In this document: positions 1 to 8,651 of the stretch, in pieces
Layout of the letters: each line of letters starts with the position of its first letter
How positions within the stretch are numbered: position 1 is the stretch's first letter
Assembly: GCA_041499965.1 (NCBI GenBank)
Contig: JBGQLG010000018.1
Span: forward strand, 1-50,847
Length of the DNA: 50,847 nt
Origin: AR5 sp041499965
GTDB taxonomy: Bacteria > Methylomirabilota > Methylomirabilia > Rokubacteriales > CSP1-6
Direction: 5' to 3'
Translations under genes and position numbers: made by a program
Notes under the pieces: generated by a model
What the model was told of the DNA's origin: nothing
The model's database searches: none
Seen by the model: only the letters and a program-made list of their open reading frames with translations

Positions 1-1
1 A

Positions 2-517
2 TCGATGGGCGTGAACCTCGCCGTGTACAAGACGATGGCCTTCGCCTACTCCGCGGCCCTGATGGGCGTGGCCGGCGCGCTCTTCGCCCACAAGATCGGC
101 TTCCTCGCCCCCGACATCTTCAGCGTGCTGCTCTCGATCCAGCTCCTGCTCATGGTGGTGGTGGGCGGGCTCGGCAGCCTGCACGGCGGCCTGTTCGGCG
201 CGGTCTTCGTCGCGCTGCTGCCGGTGGCGATCGCCCAGGCCCGTGACTCGGTGCCGACCTGGATCGGCCACGTGGCTGGCGTGCTGGGCAAGACCGCCGG
301 CGACGGCGCGTTCACCGCCGCCGACCGGTTCGTCAAGCAGCCGGGGCTGGAGCCGGGGATCTTCGGCCTCATCCTCGTGCTGTTCATCCTGTTCGAGCCG
401 CTGGGGATCTACGGGCGCTGGCTGAAGATCAGGGTGTTCTTCGCGACCTTCCCGCTCTACAAGCACGCCACGTTCAAGCGCCAGAAGACCTACATGCGCT
501 CGGAGCGGCTGCGGTGA
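2..517 (+). CDS. livM: Branched-chain amino acid ABC transporter permease LivM, C-terminal part (5' end outside window)
   Basis: The reading frame is open from the first bases of the window and ends at a TGA overlapping the next gene, so this is the last 171 residues of a longer protein. The opening MGVNLAVYKTMAFAYSAALM followed by a glycine-rich hydrophobic stretch (MVVVGGLGSLHGGLFGA) is typical of the late membrane helices of LivM-type permeases (family knowledge). A basic tail follows the last helix (FGLILVLFILFEPLGIYGRW). It forms the inner-membrane channel of the Liv uptake system together with livG, livF and the binding protein downstream. The ATG at position 5 is internal to the frame and not the true start. 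Confidence 0.9.
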   Translation, partial: SMGVNLAVYKTMAFAYSAALMGVAGALFAHKIGFLAPDIFSVLLSIQLLLMVVVGGLGSLHGGLFGAVFVALLPVAIAQARDSVPTWIGHVAGVLGKTAGDGAFTAADRFVKQPGLEPGIFGLILVLFILFEPLGIYGRWLKIRVFFATFPLYKHATFKRQKTYMRSERLR

Positions 518-1272
518 CCTTCTTCGCCGCCGAGGGGCTTCAGATCAACTTCGGCGGCATCAAGGCGCTGGACGGCGTGAGCTTCACCGTGGAGCAGGGC
601 CAGGTGTTCACGATCATCGGGCCCAACGGCGCCGGCAAGACGACCATCTTCAACCTGATCTCGCGCATCTACGACCCGACCGCCGGCCGGATCGTCTTCG
701 CCGGCGAGGACGTCACGCGGATGCCGCCGCACGAGATCGCCCGGCGGGGCATCGCGCGCACCTTCCAGAACATCGAGCTGTTCGAGCACGCCACCGTGCT
801 GCAAAATCTGTTATTGGGCCGCCACGCCCACCGACGCTCGCGCTTCGTCGAGGAGCTGCTGTTCCTGCCCCGCGTGCGCCGGCAGGAGCTGGCCCACCGC
901 GAGGCGGCCGAGAAGGTGATCGACTTCCTCGACCTGCAGCCTCACCGCGACAGCCTGATCGCCAACCTGCCCTACGGCGTGCGCAAGGTCGTTGAGATGG
1001 CCCGCGCGCTGTGCACCGAGCCCCGGCTCTTGCTGCTCGACGAGCCCTCGTCCGGCCTCAGCGTGGAGGAGACCGAAGGCATGGCCTTCTGGATCCAGGA
1101 CATCCGCAGCCTGCTCGGCATCACCGTGCTGATGGTCGAGCACGACATGAGCCTGGTCAGCGCGGTGTCCGACCGGGTGCTGGCGCTGAACTACGGCCGG
1201 CCCCTGGCGCTCGGCACCGCCCGCGAGGTGCAGGAGCATCCCGACGTGGTCAAGGCATACCTCGGCGGCTGA
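514..1272 (+). CDS. livG: Branched-chain amino acid ABC transporter ATP-binding protein LivG
   Basis: 252 residues, the usual LivG size. Visible motifs: Walker A GPNGAGKTT near residue 36, Q-loop in ARTFQNIELF, Walker B LLLLDEPSSGL and H-loop VEHDM. The signature helix reads LPYGVRKVVEMARAL, the LivG-type LPYG form rather than LSGGQ. The GTG start overlaps the livM stop by four bases (GTGA), which implies translational coupling. It hydrolyses ATP on the cytoplasmic face to drive uptake of amino acids or similar carboxylates; the actual substrate cannot be read from sequence. Confidence 0.93.
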   Translation: MTFFAAEGLQINFGGIKALDGVSFTVEQGQVFTIIGPNGAGKTTIFNLISRIYDPTAGRIVFAGEDVTRMPPHEIARRGIARTFQNIELFEHATVLQNLLLGRHAHRRSRFVEELLFLPRVRRQELAHREAAEKVIDFLDLQPHRDSLIANLPYGVRKVVEMARALCTEPRLLLLDEPSSGLSVEETEGMAFWIQDIRSLLGITVLMVEHDMSLVSAVSDRVLALNYGRPLALGTAREVQEHPDVVKAYLGG

Positions 1273-1276
1273 GCGA

Positions 1277-2050
1277 ATGGCCGAGACCCTGCTGGCCGTC
1301 GCCAACCTCGAGACCTACTACGGGCCGATCATGGCCATCCGCGGCATCAGCTTCTCGGTGGCCCGCGGCAGCATCGTGACGATCCTGGGGGCCAACGGCG
1401 CCGGCAAGACGACGATCCTCAAGACCATCTCCGGCGTGATGGACCCGCAGAAAGGCTCGGTGACCTTCGCGGGGCGCGAGATCCAGGGGCTGGATCCCGA
1501 CCGGGTGGTGCGCCTGGGCCTCAGCCACGTCCCCGAAGGGCGCGAGGTCTTCCCGTTCCTGACGGTGCGTGAGAACCTCACCATGGGCGCCTACACCCGC
1601 GCCGACGCGGAGGCCGTGGCCCGCGACATCGCCATGGTGTACGAGTACTTCCCGGTCTTGCGGTCCCGCACCGAGCAGCGGGCCGGCTCGCTGTCCGGCG
1701 GTGAGCAGCAGATGCTGGCCATCAGCCGCGCGCTCATGGCCCGCCCAACCATGATGCTGCTGGACGAGCCGTCGCTGGGGCTGTCGCCCCGGCTGGTGAA
1801 GGAGATCTTCGAGATCATCGTGCGCATCAACCGGGAGCAGGGGGTGACGGTGCTCCTGGTCGAGCAGAACGCCCACATGGCCCTGACCATCGCCGAGTAC
1901 GGCTATGTGCTGGAAGTCGGGCGCATCGTGATGGAAGATACCTGCGCCCGGCTGCTGGACAAGGAAGACATCAAGGAGTTCTACCTCGGCGTCAAGGACA
2001 CCGGTGTCCGCGGGACGCGACGCTGGAAGCGAAAGAAGATGTGGCGATGA
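1277..2050 (+). CDS. livF: Branched-chain amino acid ABC transporter ATP-binding protein LivF
   Basis: 257 residues with Walker A GANGAGKTT, the canonical signature LSGGEQQMLAISRAL, Walker B MMLLDEPSLGL and the LivF-type end VEQN. It is the second ATPase of the Liv system and pairs with LivG. It starts four bases after the livG stop. The C-terminus carries a short basic tail (RRWKRKKMWR), and its stop overlaps the ATG of the acyl-CoA ligase gene (ATGA at 2047-2050), so the ligase is translated as part of the same operon. Confidence 0.93.
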   Translation: MAETLLAVANLETYYGPIMAIRGISFSVARGSIVTILGANGAGKTTILKTISGVMDPQKGSVTFAGREIQGLDPDRVVRLGLSHVPEGREVFPFLTVRENLTMGAYTRADAEAVARDIAMVYEYFPVLRSRTEQRAGSLSGGEQQMLAISRALMARPTMMLLDEPSLGLSPRLVKEIFEIIVRINREQGVTVLLVEQNAHMALTIAEYGYVLEVGRIVMEDTCARLLDKEDIKEFYLGVKDTGVRGTRRWKRKKMWR

Positions 2051-3882
2051 GCGACGCCGCCCGCGTCTGGACCGTGCACGGCCAGGACACCCTGCCGAAG
2101 CTCTTCCGGCACGTCGTCGGGCAGTGGGGCGACGGCGTCGCCATGCGGGACAAGCACCTGGGGATCTGGCGGGCCATCACCTGGCGCGAATACGGCGAGC
2201 GGGCCCGCCACGTCGGCCTGGGCCTCGTGGCCCTCGGCCTGCGGCCGCGCGACGTGGTCTCGGTCATCGCCGACAACGGCCCGGAGTGGCTCTACACCGA
2301 CCTCGGCACCATGTCGGTCGGCGGCGTGACCAACGGCATCTACACGACCGACTCGCCACGGCAGGTCGAGTACATCGTCAACGACAGCGGCACCCGCTTC
2401 TTCTTCGCCGACAACGAAGAGCAGCTCGACAAGATCCTCGGGGTCCGCGCCCGCTGCCCGCAGCTGGTGAAGATCATCGTCTACGACATGGAGGGGCTGC
2501 ACGAGTTCCGGGACGAGCAGGTCATGCCCCTGACGGCGCTGCTGGAGCTGGGCGCCCGCTACGACCGCGAGCACCCCGGCGCCTACGAGCGCCTGGTGGA
2601 GGTCGCCCGGCCCGAGGACCTGGCCATCCTGGTCTACACCTCGGGCACCACGGGGCCGCCCAAGGGGGCGATGCTGAGCCACCGCAACATCATCTTTCAG
2701 CTCGGCTACGCTGACTTCATCGCCGAGCCCCGGCCGGGGGACCAGCAGCTCTCGTTCCTGCCGCTGTCGCACGTGGCCGAGCGGACCTTCACGGTCTTCT
2801 ACCCGCTGCGCACCGGGGCCACCGTGAACTTCGCCGAGAGCATCGACACCGTGCCCGAGAACATCCGGGAGGTGGCGCCCGCGGTCTTCTTCGCCGTGCC
2901 GCGCATCTGGGAGAAGTTCTACTCGAGCGTGGCCCTGCGCATGCGGGAGGCGACGCCGCTCGGCAAGCTCGCCTACCGGTGGGCGATGGCGATCGGCGGC
3001 CGCCTGGCCGAGCGCCGCATCGCCGGGCGAACGCCCTCGGTGGCGCTGCGGCTGCTCTACCGGGTGGCGGATTTCCTGGTCCTCGACAACCTCAAGCGCT
3101 CGCTCGGGCTGCACCGCACGCGCGGGGCGGCCACCGGGGCGGCGCCGATCGCGCCCGAGCTGATCAAGTGGTACCTGGCGCTCGGCATCGACATGCGCGA
3201 GGTGTACGGCCAGACGGAGAACTGCGGCCTCGCCACCGCCATGCCGTCGGGCCGCATCAAGCTCGGCACCGTCGGCGTCGCCCGGCCCGACACCGAGGTG
3301 CGGACCTCGCGCGAGGGCGAGATCCTCCTCAAGGGCCCCCACGTCTTTCTCGGCTACTACAAGAACCCCGAGCGGACGGCCGAGACCGTGGTCGACGGCT
3401 GGCTGCGCACCGGCGACGTGGGCGAGCTCGACGCCGACGGGTTCCTGCGCATCACGGACCGGATGAAGGACATCATCATCACGGCCGGCGGCAAGAACGT
3501 CACGCCCTCGGAGATCGAGAACCAGCTCAAGTTCTCGCCCTACATCACCGACGCCGTGGTGATCGGCGACCAGCGGAAGTTCCTGTCCTGCCTGATCATG
3601 CTCGACCCCGATACGGTGGCCCAGTTCGCCCAGGAGCGGAACGTGCCGTTCACCAACTTCGCCTCGCTGTGCCGGGCCAAGGAGATCCAGGACCTCATCT
3701 GGGCCGAGATCGAGCGGGTCAACAAGCAGGTGGCCCGGGTGGAGGGCATCAAGCGCTTCCACCTCATCGAGCAGATCCTGACCCCCGAGGACGACGAGCT
3801 GACGCCGACCATGAAGCTGAAGCGGTCGTTCGTGAACCGCAAATACAAGGACGTCATCGACGGCATGTACGCCGGCACGTGA
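2047..3882 (+). CDS. AMP-dependent synthetase, long-chain fatty-acyl-CoA ligase type
   Basis: 611 residues, normal for FAA1/FadD15-type acyl-CoA synthetases. Motifs of the adenylate-forming superfamily: the phosphate-binding loop YTSGTTGPPKGA from about residue 197, YGQTENCG in the middle, and TGDVGELDADGFLRITDR followed by the hinge and Lys region DIIITAGGKNVTPSEIE. It should activate a carboxylic acid to its CoA thioester through an acyl-AMP. I chose ATG 2047 because it makes a four-base overlap with the livF stop; an in-frame GTG at 2041 is the alternative. Its place inside a Liv operon suggests that the imported compound, or a product of it, is a carboxylate that needs CoA activation (inference). 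Confidence 0.9.
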   Translation: MSDAARVWTVHGQDTLPKLFRHVVGQWGDGVAMRDKHLGIWRAITWREYGERARHVGLGLVALGLRPRDVVSVIADNGPEWLYTDLGTMSVGGVTNGIYTTDSPRQVEYIVNDSGTRFFFADNEEQLDKILGVRARCPQLVKIIVYDMEGLHEFRDEQVMPLTALLELGARYDREHPGAYERLVEVARPEDLAILVYTSGTTGPPKGAMLSHRNIIFQLGYADFIAEPRPGDQQLSFLPLSHVAERTFTVFYPLRTGATVNFAESIDTVPENIREVAPAVFFAVPRIWEKFYSSVALRMREATPLGKLAYRWAMAIGGRLAERRIAGRTPSVALRLLYRVADFLVLDNLKRSLGLHRTRGAATGAAPIAPELIKWYLALGIDMREVYGQTENCGLATAMPSGRIKLGTVGVARPDTEVRTSREGEILLKGPHVFLGYYKNPERTAETVVDGWLRTGDVGELDADGFLRITDRMKDIIITAGGKNVTPSEIENQLKFSPYITDAVVIGDQRKFLSCLIMLDPDTVAQFAQERNVPFTNFASLCRAKEIQDLIWAEIERVNKQVARVEGIKRFHLIEQILTPEDDELTPTMKLKRSFVNRKYKDVIDGMYAGT

Positions 3883-3919
3883 ACGCGCCGGCATGGACCC
3901 ATCACGAGAGGAGCGAATC

Positions 3920-5095
3920 ATGAAGACGAAGCTGCTGGCAGGAGTGCTGATGGTGGGCGTGGCGCTGGCGGGGACGGCGCTGGCGCAGAAGGAGACGCGG
4001 GGCGTCACGCCGACCGAGATCGTGCTCGGCATGCACACCGACCTCTCGGGCCCGGCCGCCACCTACGGCGTGTCGTCCTCCAACGCGGTGAAGATGCGCT
4101 TCGACGAGGCCAACGAGCGGGGCGGCATCCACGGGCGCAAGCTCAAGCTGATCGTCGAGGACACGCAGTACCAGGTCCCGCGGGCGGTGCAGGCCGGCAC
4201 CAAGCTGATCAACCGCGACAAGATCTTCGCCATGGTGGCGCCGCTCGGCACCCCCATGAACAACGCGCTCTTCAAGGACCAGTTCGAGGCGGGCGTGCCC
4301 AATCTGTTCCCGCTCTCGGCCGCGCGCTCCATGTACGAGCCGTTCCACAAGCTGAAGTTCTACGGCGCGGCGTCCTACGTCGACCAGATCCGCGCGGGCA
4401 TCCAGTACTTCGCGACCAAGAAGGGCAAGAAGGCGCTGTGCGCCATGTACCAGGACACCGATTTCGGCAAGGAGGTGCTGGACGGCGTGCACCTGCAGGC
4501 CGAGAAGCTGAAGCTCCGGGTGGTGGAGACGGTCACCCACAAGCCGACCGACCAGGACTTCACGGCCCAGATCACCAAGCTCAAGGGCGCCGGCTGTGAC
4601 CTCGTCGCGCTGGGCACCATCGTGCGCGACTCGATCGTGCCGTACGCCACGGCGCGCAAGATCGGCTGGACCGACGTCGACTTCCTCGGCTCGGCCGCGA
4701 GCTACGACCTGTTCGTCGCCGCCGCCCAGGGGGGCGTGACCGAGGGCCTCTTCGCCATGGGCCTGACCGACATGCCGTACCGCGACACCCTGAGCCCGGG
4801 TGCCCAGGGCTGGTTCGATCGCTACAAGGACAAGTACAAGGTCGATCCCAACATCGGGGCCGTGTACGGCCACGTCGCCGCCGACCTGACGGTGACCGGC
4901 CTCGACAAGGCCGGCAAGGATCTGACCCTCGACAGCCTCGTCAAGGGGCTGGAGGCGATCCACGGCTACCGCGATATCTTCAACGGCCCCGAGGTCAACT
5001 TCGCCGCCAACAAGCACCAGGGCGCGAGCTCGTCGTTCCTGGCCGTCGTGAAGGGCGGCCGCTGGATGCGCCTGACCGATCCGCTGACGTTCTGA
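3920..5095 (+). CDS. livK: Periplasmic substrate-binding protein of the Liv-type ABC transporter (Peripla_BP_6)
   Basis: 391 residues. An AGGAG-type ribosome site sits about 7 bases before ATG 3920, which decides against the upstream in-frame ATG at 3893. The signal peptide runs MKTKLLAGVLMVGVALAGTA and is cleaved after ALA. The mature part has the type I periplasmic-binding fold hallmarks HTDLSGPAATYG and NERGGIHGRKLKLI near its start, then AMYQDTDFGKEVL in the second lobe. It captures the ligand for the LivMGF channel. Family members bind branched-chain amino acids, amides or aromatic acids; the ligand here is unknown. Confidence 0.92.
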   Translation: MKTKLLAGVLMVGVALAGTALAQKETRGVTPTEIVLGMHTDLSGPAATYGVSSSNAVKMRFDEANERGGIHGRKLKLIVEDTQYQVPRAVQAGTKLINRDKIFAMVAPLGTPMNNALFKDQFEAGVPNLFPLSAARSMYEPFHKLKFYGAASYVDQIRAGIQYFATKKGKKALCAMYQDTDFGKEVLDGVHLQAEKLKLRVVETVTHKPTDQDFTAQITKLKGAGCDLVALGTIVRDSIVPYATARKIGWTDVDFLGSAASYDLFVAAAQGGVTEGLFAMGLTDMPYRDTLSPGAQGWFDRYKDKYKVDPNIGAVYGHVAADLTVTGLDKAGKDLTLDSLVKGLEAIHGYRDIFNGPEVNFAANKHQGASSSFLAVVKGGRWMRLTDPLTF

Positions 5096-5264
5096 TTGGG
5101 TGGGGGGCCCCGATATGGCCCCCCACACCCCCCACACGCTCGTCGCCCCCCGGCGGAGCCGGGGTGCTCCTCGTTCACCGGCGTGGGCTGGGGCCCCGAC
5201 ATGGCCCCCCACAGCCTCCACCTAGGCGCTCGTCCCGCCTCAAGCTCCGCCGGGGGGCTTCTCC
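5096..5264. repeat. Tandem G/C hairpin repeats downstream of the binding-protein gene
   Basis: Two diverged copies of an ~85-base unit lie head to tail. Copy 1 has GGGGGGCC at 5102-5109 and GGCCCCCC at 5117-5124 around a 7-base loop (CCGATAT). Copy 2 has GGGGCC at 5190-5195 and GGCCCC at 5203-5208 around CCGACAT. Both go on with CCCAC-rich sequence and GCTCGTC. In addition, 5146-5159 (CCCCCCGGCGGAGC) is the exact reverse complement of 5244-5257, so the whole block can also fold on itself. No T-tract follows. Possible roles are attenuation or termination between the transporter operon and the amidohydrolase gene. Confidence 0.7.
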
Positions 5265-5321
5265 ATGACGCGCCTGGAGTATTATTCGCCCACGAACGAA
5301 ACCGCTCGCGGGAGGCCTGCC

Positions 5322-6788
5322 ATGTCGGACAACGGCCACATGAATGCCCGGACGCTTCGGGCCCGCCTGAACCATCCGGTCGTCGACGCCGACGGGCACT
5401 GGCTCGAGTACACGCCGGTGATGCGCGAGGAGTTTCGACGTATTGGAGGTGACGCCGCCGTCGAGGCCCTGGCCGCCGCAGCCCAGCGCGTGCCCAACGC
5501 GCTCAAGATGTCGGTGGCCGACCGCGGCCGCCGGCGCGTCGGCCAGGAGGCGTTCTGGTCGTCGCCCAGCGAGAACGTGCTCGATCGCGCCACCGCGATG
5601 CTGCCCCGGCTGATGTACGAGCGGCTCGACGACCTCGGCATCGACTTCAGCGTGGTCTACCCGACGGCCGGGCTCAGCTTCCATCGCATGCAGGACACGC
5701 GGCAGCGCCGGGCCATCTGCCGGGCCTACAACGTGTTCACCATGGACCAGTTCCGCCCGCTCGCCGACCGCATCATCCCGGCCGCGATCATCCCGATGTA
5801 CACGCCCCAGGAGGCGATCGAGGAGCTGGAGTTCGCGGTCAAGCAGCTCGGCTACAAGGTGGTGATGATCGGCGGCCTCATGCGCCGCCGCGTGCCCGCG
5901 CTGGAGGAGGAGCAGCCCGAGGCCTCCAAGCTGGTCGAGTGGTACGACGTCATCGGCCTCGACAGCCCGCACGACTACGATCCCGTCTGGGCGAAGTGCC
6001 TGGAGCTCAAGGTGGCGCCGAGCTTCCACAACGGCGCCCGCTCGATCCTGCTGCGCAACTCGCCGTCGAACTTCTGCTACAACCACATCGGCCACTTCGC
6101 CTCGGCCGGCCACGCCGTGGCCAAGGCCATGTTCCTGGGCGGCGTCACCCGCCGCTTCCCCGACCTGAACTTCGCGTTCCTCGAGGGCGGCGCCGGCTGG
6201 GCGTGCATGCTGTACGCCGACCTCGTCGGCCACTGGGAGAAGCGCAACCGGCAGGCGATCGAGAGCACCAACCCGAACAGGCTGGACCGGTCTCGGCTGC
6301 TCGAGCTCGCGCGCAAGTACGGCAGCGAGATCGTCGCGGACGCCGTGGGCCGAGGCGACGGGCTCGACGGCGACTCCAACTCCAAGCTGACCGGCGGCGT
6401 CGAGGATCTCGACGACTACTTCCGCTGCAAGATCGAGAAGAAGAGCGACCTGCGCGACCTGTTCGTCCCGCGCTTCTACTTCGGCTGCGAGGCCGACGAT
6501 CCGACCAACGCCTGGGCGTTCAACCGCAAGGCCAACCCGATGGGCGCGCGGCTCAACGCGCTGTTCAGCTCGGACATCGGCCACTTCGACGTGCCCGACA
6601 TGGCCGAGGTCGTCCCCGAGGCCTACGAGCTGGTCGAGCACGGCCTCATCGACGACCACGACTTCCGCGACTTCATGTTCACCAACGCCGTGCGCTTCTG
6701 GGGCGAGGTGAACCCCGACTTCTTCAAGGGCACCGTGGTCGAGAAGTCCGCCGCCGAGGTCCTCGCTCAGGGCGTCCGGGTGGCGTAG
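5322..6788 (+). CDS. Amidohydrolase family protein (Amidohydro_2, TIM barrel)
   Basis: 488 residues from ATG 5322, which has GGAGG six bases upstream; the in-frame ATG at 5265 lacks such a site and lies in the repeat block. Family features: VVDADGHWLEY near the N-terminus (the usual metal-binding D-x-D-x-H position), AYNVFTMDQF, a middle His in APSFHNGA, and SSDIGHFDVPD near the C-terminus, equivalent to the family's SDYPH motif. Relatives act as metal-dependent hydrolases or decarboxylases on aromatic and cyclic compounds; the substrate here is not known. It probably belongs to the catabolic operon in front. Its last 22 bases overlap the convergent gene that ends at 6767. Confidence 0.85.
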   Translation: MSDNGHMNARTLRARLNHPVVDADGHWLEYTPVMREEFRRIGGDAAVEALAAAAQRVPNALKMSVADRGRRRVGQEAFWSSPSENVLDRATAMLPRLMYERLDDLGIDFSVVYPTAGLSFHRMQDTRQRRAICRAYNVFTMDQFRPLADRIIPAAIIPMYTPQEAIEELEFAVKQLGYKVVMIGGLMRRRVPALEEEQPEASKLVEWYDVIGLDSPHDYDPVWAKCLELKVAPSFHNGARSILLRNSPSNFCYNHIGHFASAGHAVAKAMFLGGVTRRFPDLNFAFLEGGAGWACMLYADLVGHWEKRNRQAIESTNPNRLDRSRLLELARKYGSEIVADAVGRGDGLDGDSNSKLTGGVEDLDDYFRCKIEKKSDLRDLFVPRFYFGCEADDPTNAWAFNRKANPMGARLNALFSSDIGHFDVPDMAEVVPEAYELVEHGLIDDHDFRDFMFTNAVRFWGEVNPDFFKGTVVEKSAAEVLAQGVRVA

Positions 6789-7279
6789 TCCGAGCGCGCC
6801 CGCAGCGCCGCGATGCGGTCCCGGGCGGCCACATCGCGGCGCTGCGTCGCCAGCGCCAGGGCCGCATCGAAGGCGCGCAGGGCGACGTGGTGATCGCCGA
6901 GGGAGGCGAAGGCCTCGCCGGCGGCGGCCAGCGCCTCCGCGTCGCGTCGCTCGCGGGCCTGGACGAGGGCCTCCAGGAAGAGCCGCCGGGCCCAGCCGAC
7001 CGCCGTCTGACGGTCGCGCGCCGCCTCGCCGATTCGCAGGTAGGCGCGGCCGACGTCGAGGAGTGCTTCCGGCGTCCGGACCCGCATCGCCATCCGGTAC
7101 GCGTCCTGCCAGGCCAGCTCGGCTCCGCGTGCATCGCCGCCGGCCAGGGCGGTCTCCGCACGCTGCAGCGGCTCCCGCCAGCCGCCGTCCGCGGCGCGCG
7201 TCGGCTCGGCGAGGGCCAGCGCCCCCACGATCAGCCCGGAGAGCCAGCCCACAGCGGCTCGGGCCCGGACGCTGGTCAT
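6767..7279 (-). CDS. Small secreted TPR-like helical protein of unknown function
   Basis: 170 residues starting MTSVRARAAVGWLSGLIVGA, with a signal peptide likely cleaved after the AEPTRAA region. The rest is Ala/Arg-rich amphipathic helix pairs in a tetratricopeptide-like rhythm (ALLDVGRAYLRIGEAARD, ALAAAGEAFASLGDHHVALR). It probably acts as a periplasmic protein-protein interaction module. The start ATG shares one base with the TGA of the small membrane gene upstream (TGATG), so the two are translationally coupled. The 3' end overlaps the convergent amidohydrolase by 22 bases. I do not recognise a named family. Confidence 0.6.
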   Translation of the reverse strand: MTSVRARAAVGWLSGLIVGALALAEPTRAADGGWREPLQRAETALAGGDARGAELAWQDAYRMAMRVRTPEALLDVGRAYLRIGEAARDRQTAVGWARRLFLEALVQARERRDAEALAAAGEAFASLGDHHVALRAFDAALALATQRRDVAARDRIAALRARSDYATRTP

Positions 7280-7473
7280 CACGGCTCCGCCCCGGCTTTC
7301 TCGAGCGTCATCCGGAACGAATGCCACTGCTGCAGGGCCTGCTCGTAGCGGCCCAGCACCTCCGAGCGCTTCCGGTCGAACAGCATGCGGTCGGCCACGA
7401 CGCCCGCCAGCATGCCGAACCCGAGCAGGTACGCACCGACGAAGACGCTGATCATCTTGATACGGGGCTTCAT
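7279..7473 (-). CDS. Small single-pass membrane protein of unknown function
   Basis: 64 residues from the ATG at 7473, which has GGAG six bases upstream; in-frame ATGs at 7479 and 7485 are alternatives. One transmembrane segment (MISVFVGAYLLGFGMLAGVV) is followed by a charged helix (DRMLFDRKRSEVLGRYEQAL), giving an anchor plus a short soluble tail. It is coupled by TGATG to the secreted helical protein after it, so the pair probably acts together at the envelope. A candidate sigma-54 promoter lies ~50 bases upstream. No family assigned. Confidence 0.6.
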   Translation of the reverse strand: MKPRIKMISVFVGAYLLGFGMLAGVVADRMLFDRKRSEVLGRYEQALQQWHSFRMTLEKAGAEP

Positions 7474-7522
7474 CGACATCTCCATCCTGGGATTCGCCGG
7501 ACGGCCAGCCGACCGTGACAGA

Positions 7523-7538
7523 GGCAGGCTGCGTGCCA
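7523..7538 (-). promoter_or_regulatory. Candidate sigma-54 (-24/-12) promoter
   Basis: On the minus strand the sequence reads TGGCACGCAGCCTGCC. It has the perfect -24 element TGGCACG, the invariant GG and GC exactly ten bases apart, and CTGCC at -12 (consensus TTGCW). It lies about 50 bases upstream of ATG 7473, leaving room for a ~40-base leader containing the ribosome site. No activator-binding site was identified. Confidence 0.5.
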
Positions 7539-7709
7539 GATTCGACGATCGTGATATCGACGACTTGCGTGTGATCGAGGTGGTCAGCGAGGGTCAAGGA
7601 CGTGGTCAGCCACACCCGTGATGCCGGCGACCGGCGTGCCGTGGTACCGTCTCCCCCCGGAGTCGGACGCCGGCTCTCGAACTCACGAAGGCCCAGGGAG
7701 GGATTTGCC

Positions 7710-8651
7710 ATGGCTCTCGATCCGCAGGTGAAGGCCGTGCTCGAGCTGGTCGCCAAGGCGAATCGCCCCGCCTATCACACGCTCTCGCCCAAGGACGCGC
7801 GGCAGCTCTTCATCGAGACGCGCCCGGCCTCGACGCCCACGCCGCCCCAGATCGGCAGCGTGCGGAACGTCACGGCGGAGGGGCCGCACGGTCCGATCCC
7901 GCTGCGCGTGTACCGGCCGGCCGGCGTCGCCGAGGCGACCCTCCTGCCGGCCTACGTCTACTTCCACGGCGGCGGCTGGGTGATCGGCGATGTCAACACG
8001 CACGACGTGATCTGCCGCCAGCTCACGGCGGCGTCGGGCGCCAGCGTGATCTCCGTGGACTATCGGATGGCCCCGGAGCACAAGTTCCCGGCGGCGGTCG
8101 ACGACTCCTGGGCGGCGACGCGCTGGGTCGTGGCTCACGCCGGAGATCTGGGGCTCGACGGGGGCCGCCTGGCCGTCGGCGGCGACAGCGCCGGCGGCAA
8201 CCTGGCGGCCGTCGTCGCGCTCCTGGCGCGCGACGCCGGCAGCCCGGCCATCGCCCTGCAGGTGCTGATCTATCCCGTCACCGACGTCATGCGCGAGACG
8301 CGCACCTACGCCGACTTCGCCGACGGCTACCTGCTCTCGCGCGACAGCATGCGCTGGTTCATCGCCCACTATCTACGGTCGAAGGACGACGCCAGCGACT
8401 GGCGCGTCTCGCCGCTGCGGGCGACCTCGCTGGCCGGGCTGCCGCCGGCCCTGATCGTCACCGCGGGGTTCGATCCGCTGCGCGACGAGGGCGAGTTCTA
8501 CGCCGGCCGGCTGCGCGACGCCGGCGTGCTCGTGGATCAGGTGTGCTACGGCGGGATGATCCACGGCTTCCTCGGGATGGGCAAGCTGCTCGACACCGCC
8601 CAGCGGGCGATCGACCACATCGGCGGCTCGCTGCGCCAGGCGCTACGCTGA
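7710..8651 (+). CDS. Alpha/beta hydrolase, hormone-sensitive-lipase (family IV) esterase
   Basis: 313 residues from ATG 7710, with a GGGAGGG ribosome site just upstream; earlier in-frame starts give a non-homologous extension. It has the HSL-family oxyanion motif YFHGGGWVIGD, the nucleophile elbow GGDSAGGNLAA (Ser), the Asp in AGFDPLRDEGE, and the catalytic His in GMIHGFLGM. It is a cytoplasmic carboxylesterase for short acyl esters. Its 3' end overlaps the convergent MFS gene by nine bases. Confidence 0.93.
   Translation: MALDPQVKAVLELVAKANRPAYHTLSPKDARQLFIETRPASTPTPPQIGSVRNVTAEGPHGPIPLRVYRPAGVAEATLLPAYVYFHGGGWVIGDVNTHDVICRQLTAASGASVISVDYRMAPEHKFPAAVDDSWAATRWVVAHAGDLGLDGGRLAVGGDSAGGNLAAVVALLARDAGSPAIALQVLIYPVTDVMRETRTYADFADGYLLSRDSMRWFIAHYLRSKDDASDWRVSPLRATSLAGLPPALIVTAGFDPLRDEGEFYAGRLRDAGVLVDQVCYGGMIHGFLGMGKLLDTAQRAIDHIGGSLRQALR

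Noticed and set aside
1981..4062. 693-codon open frame opposite the acyl-CoA ligase
   Set aside because: High G+C leaves antisense frames open; its composition is His/Arg/Gly/Asp-rich without any family motif, and the plus strand carries a well-recognised enzyme.
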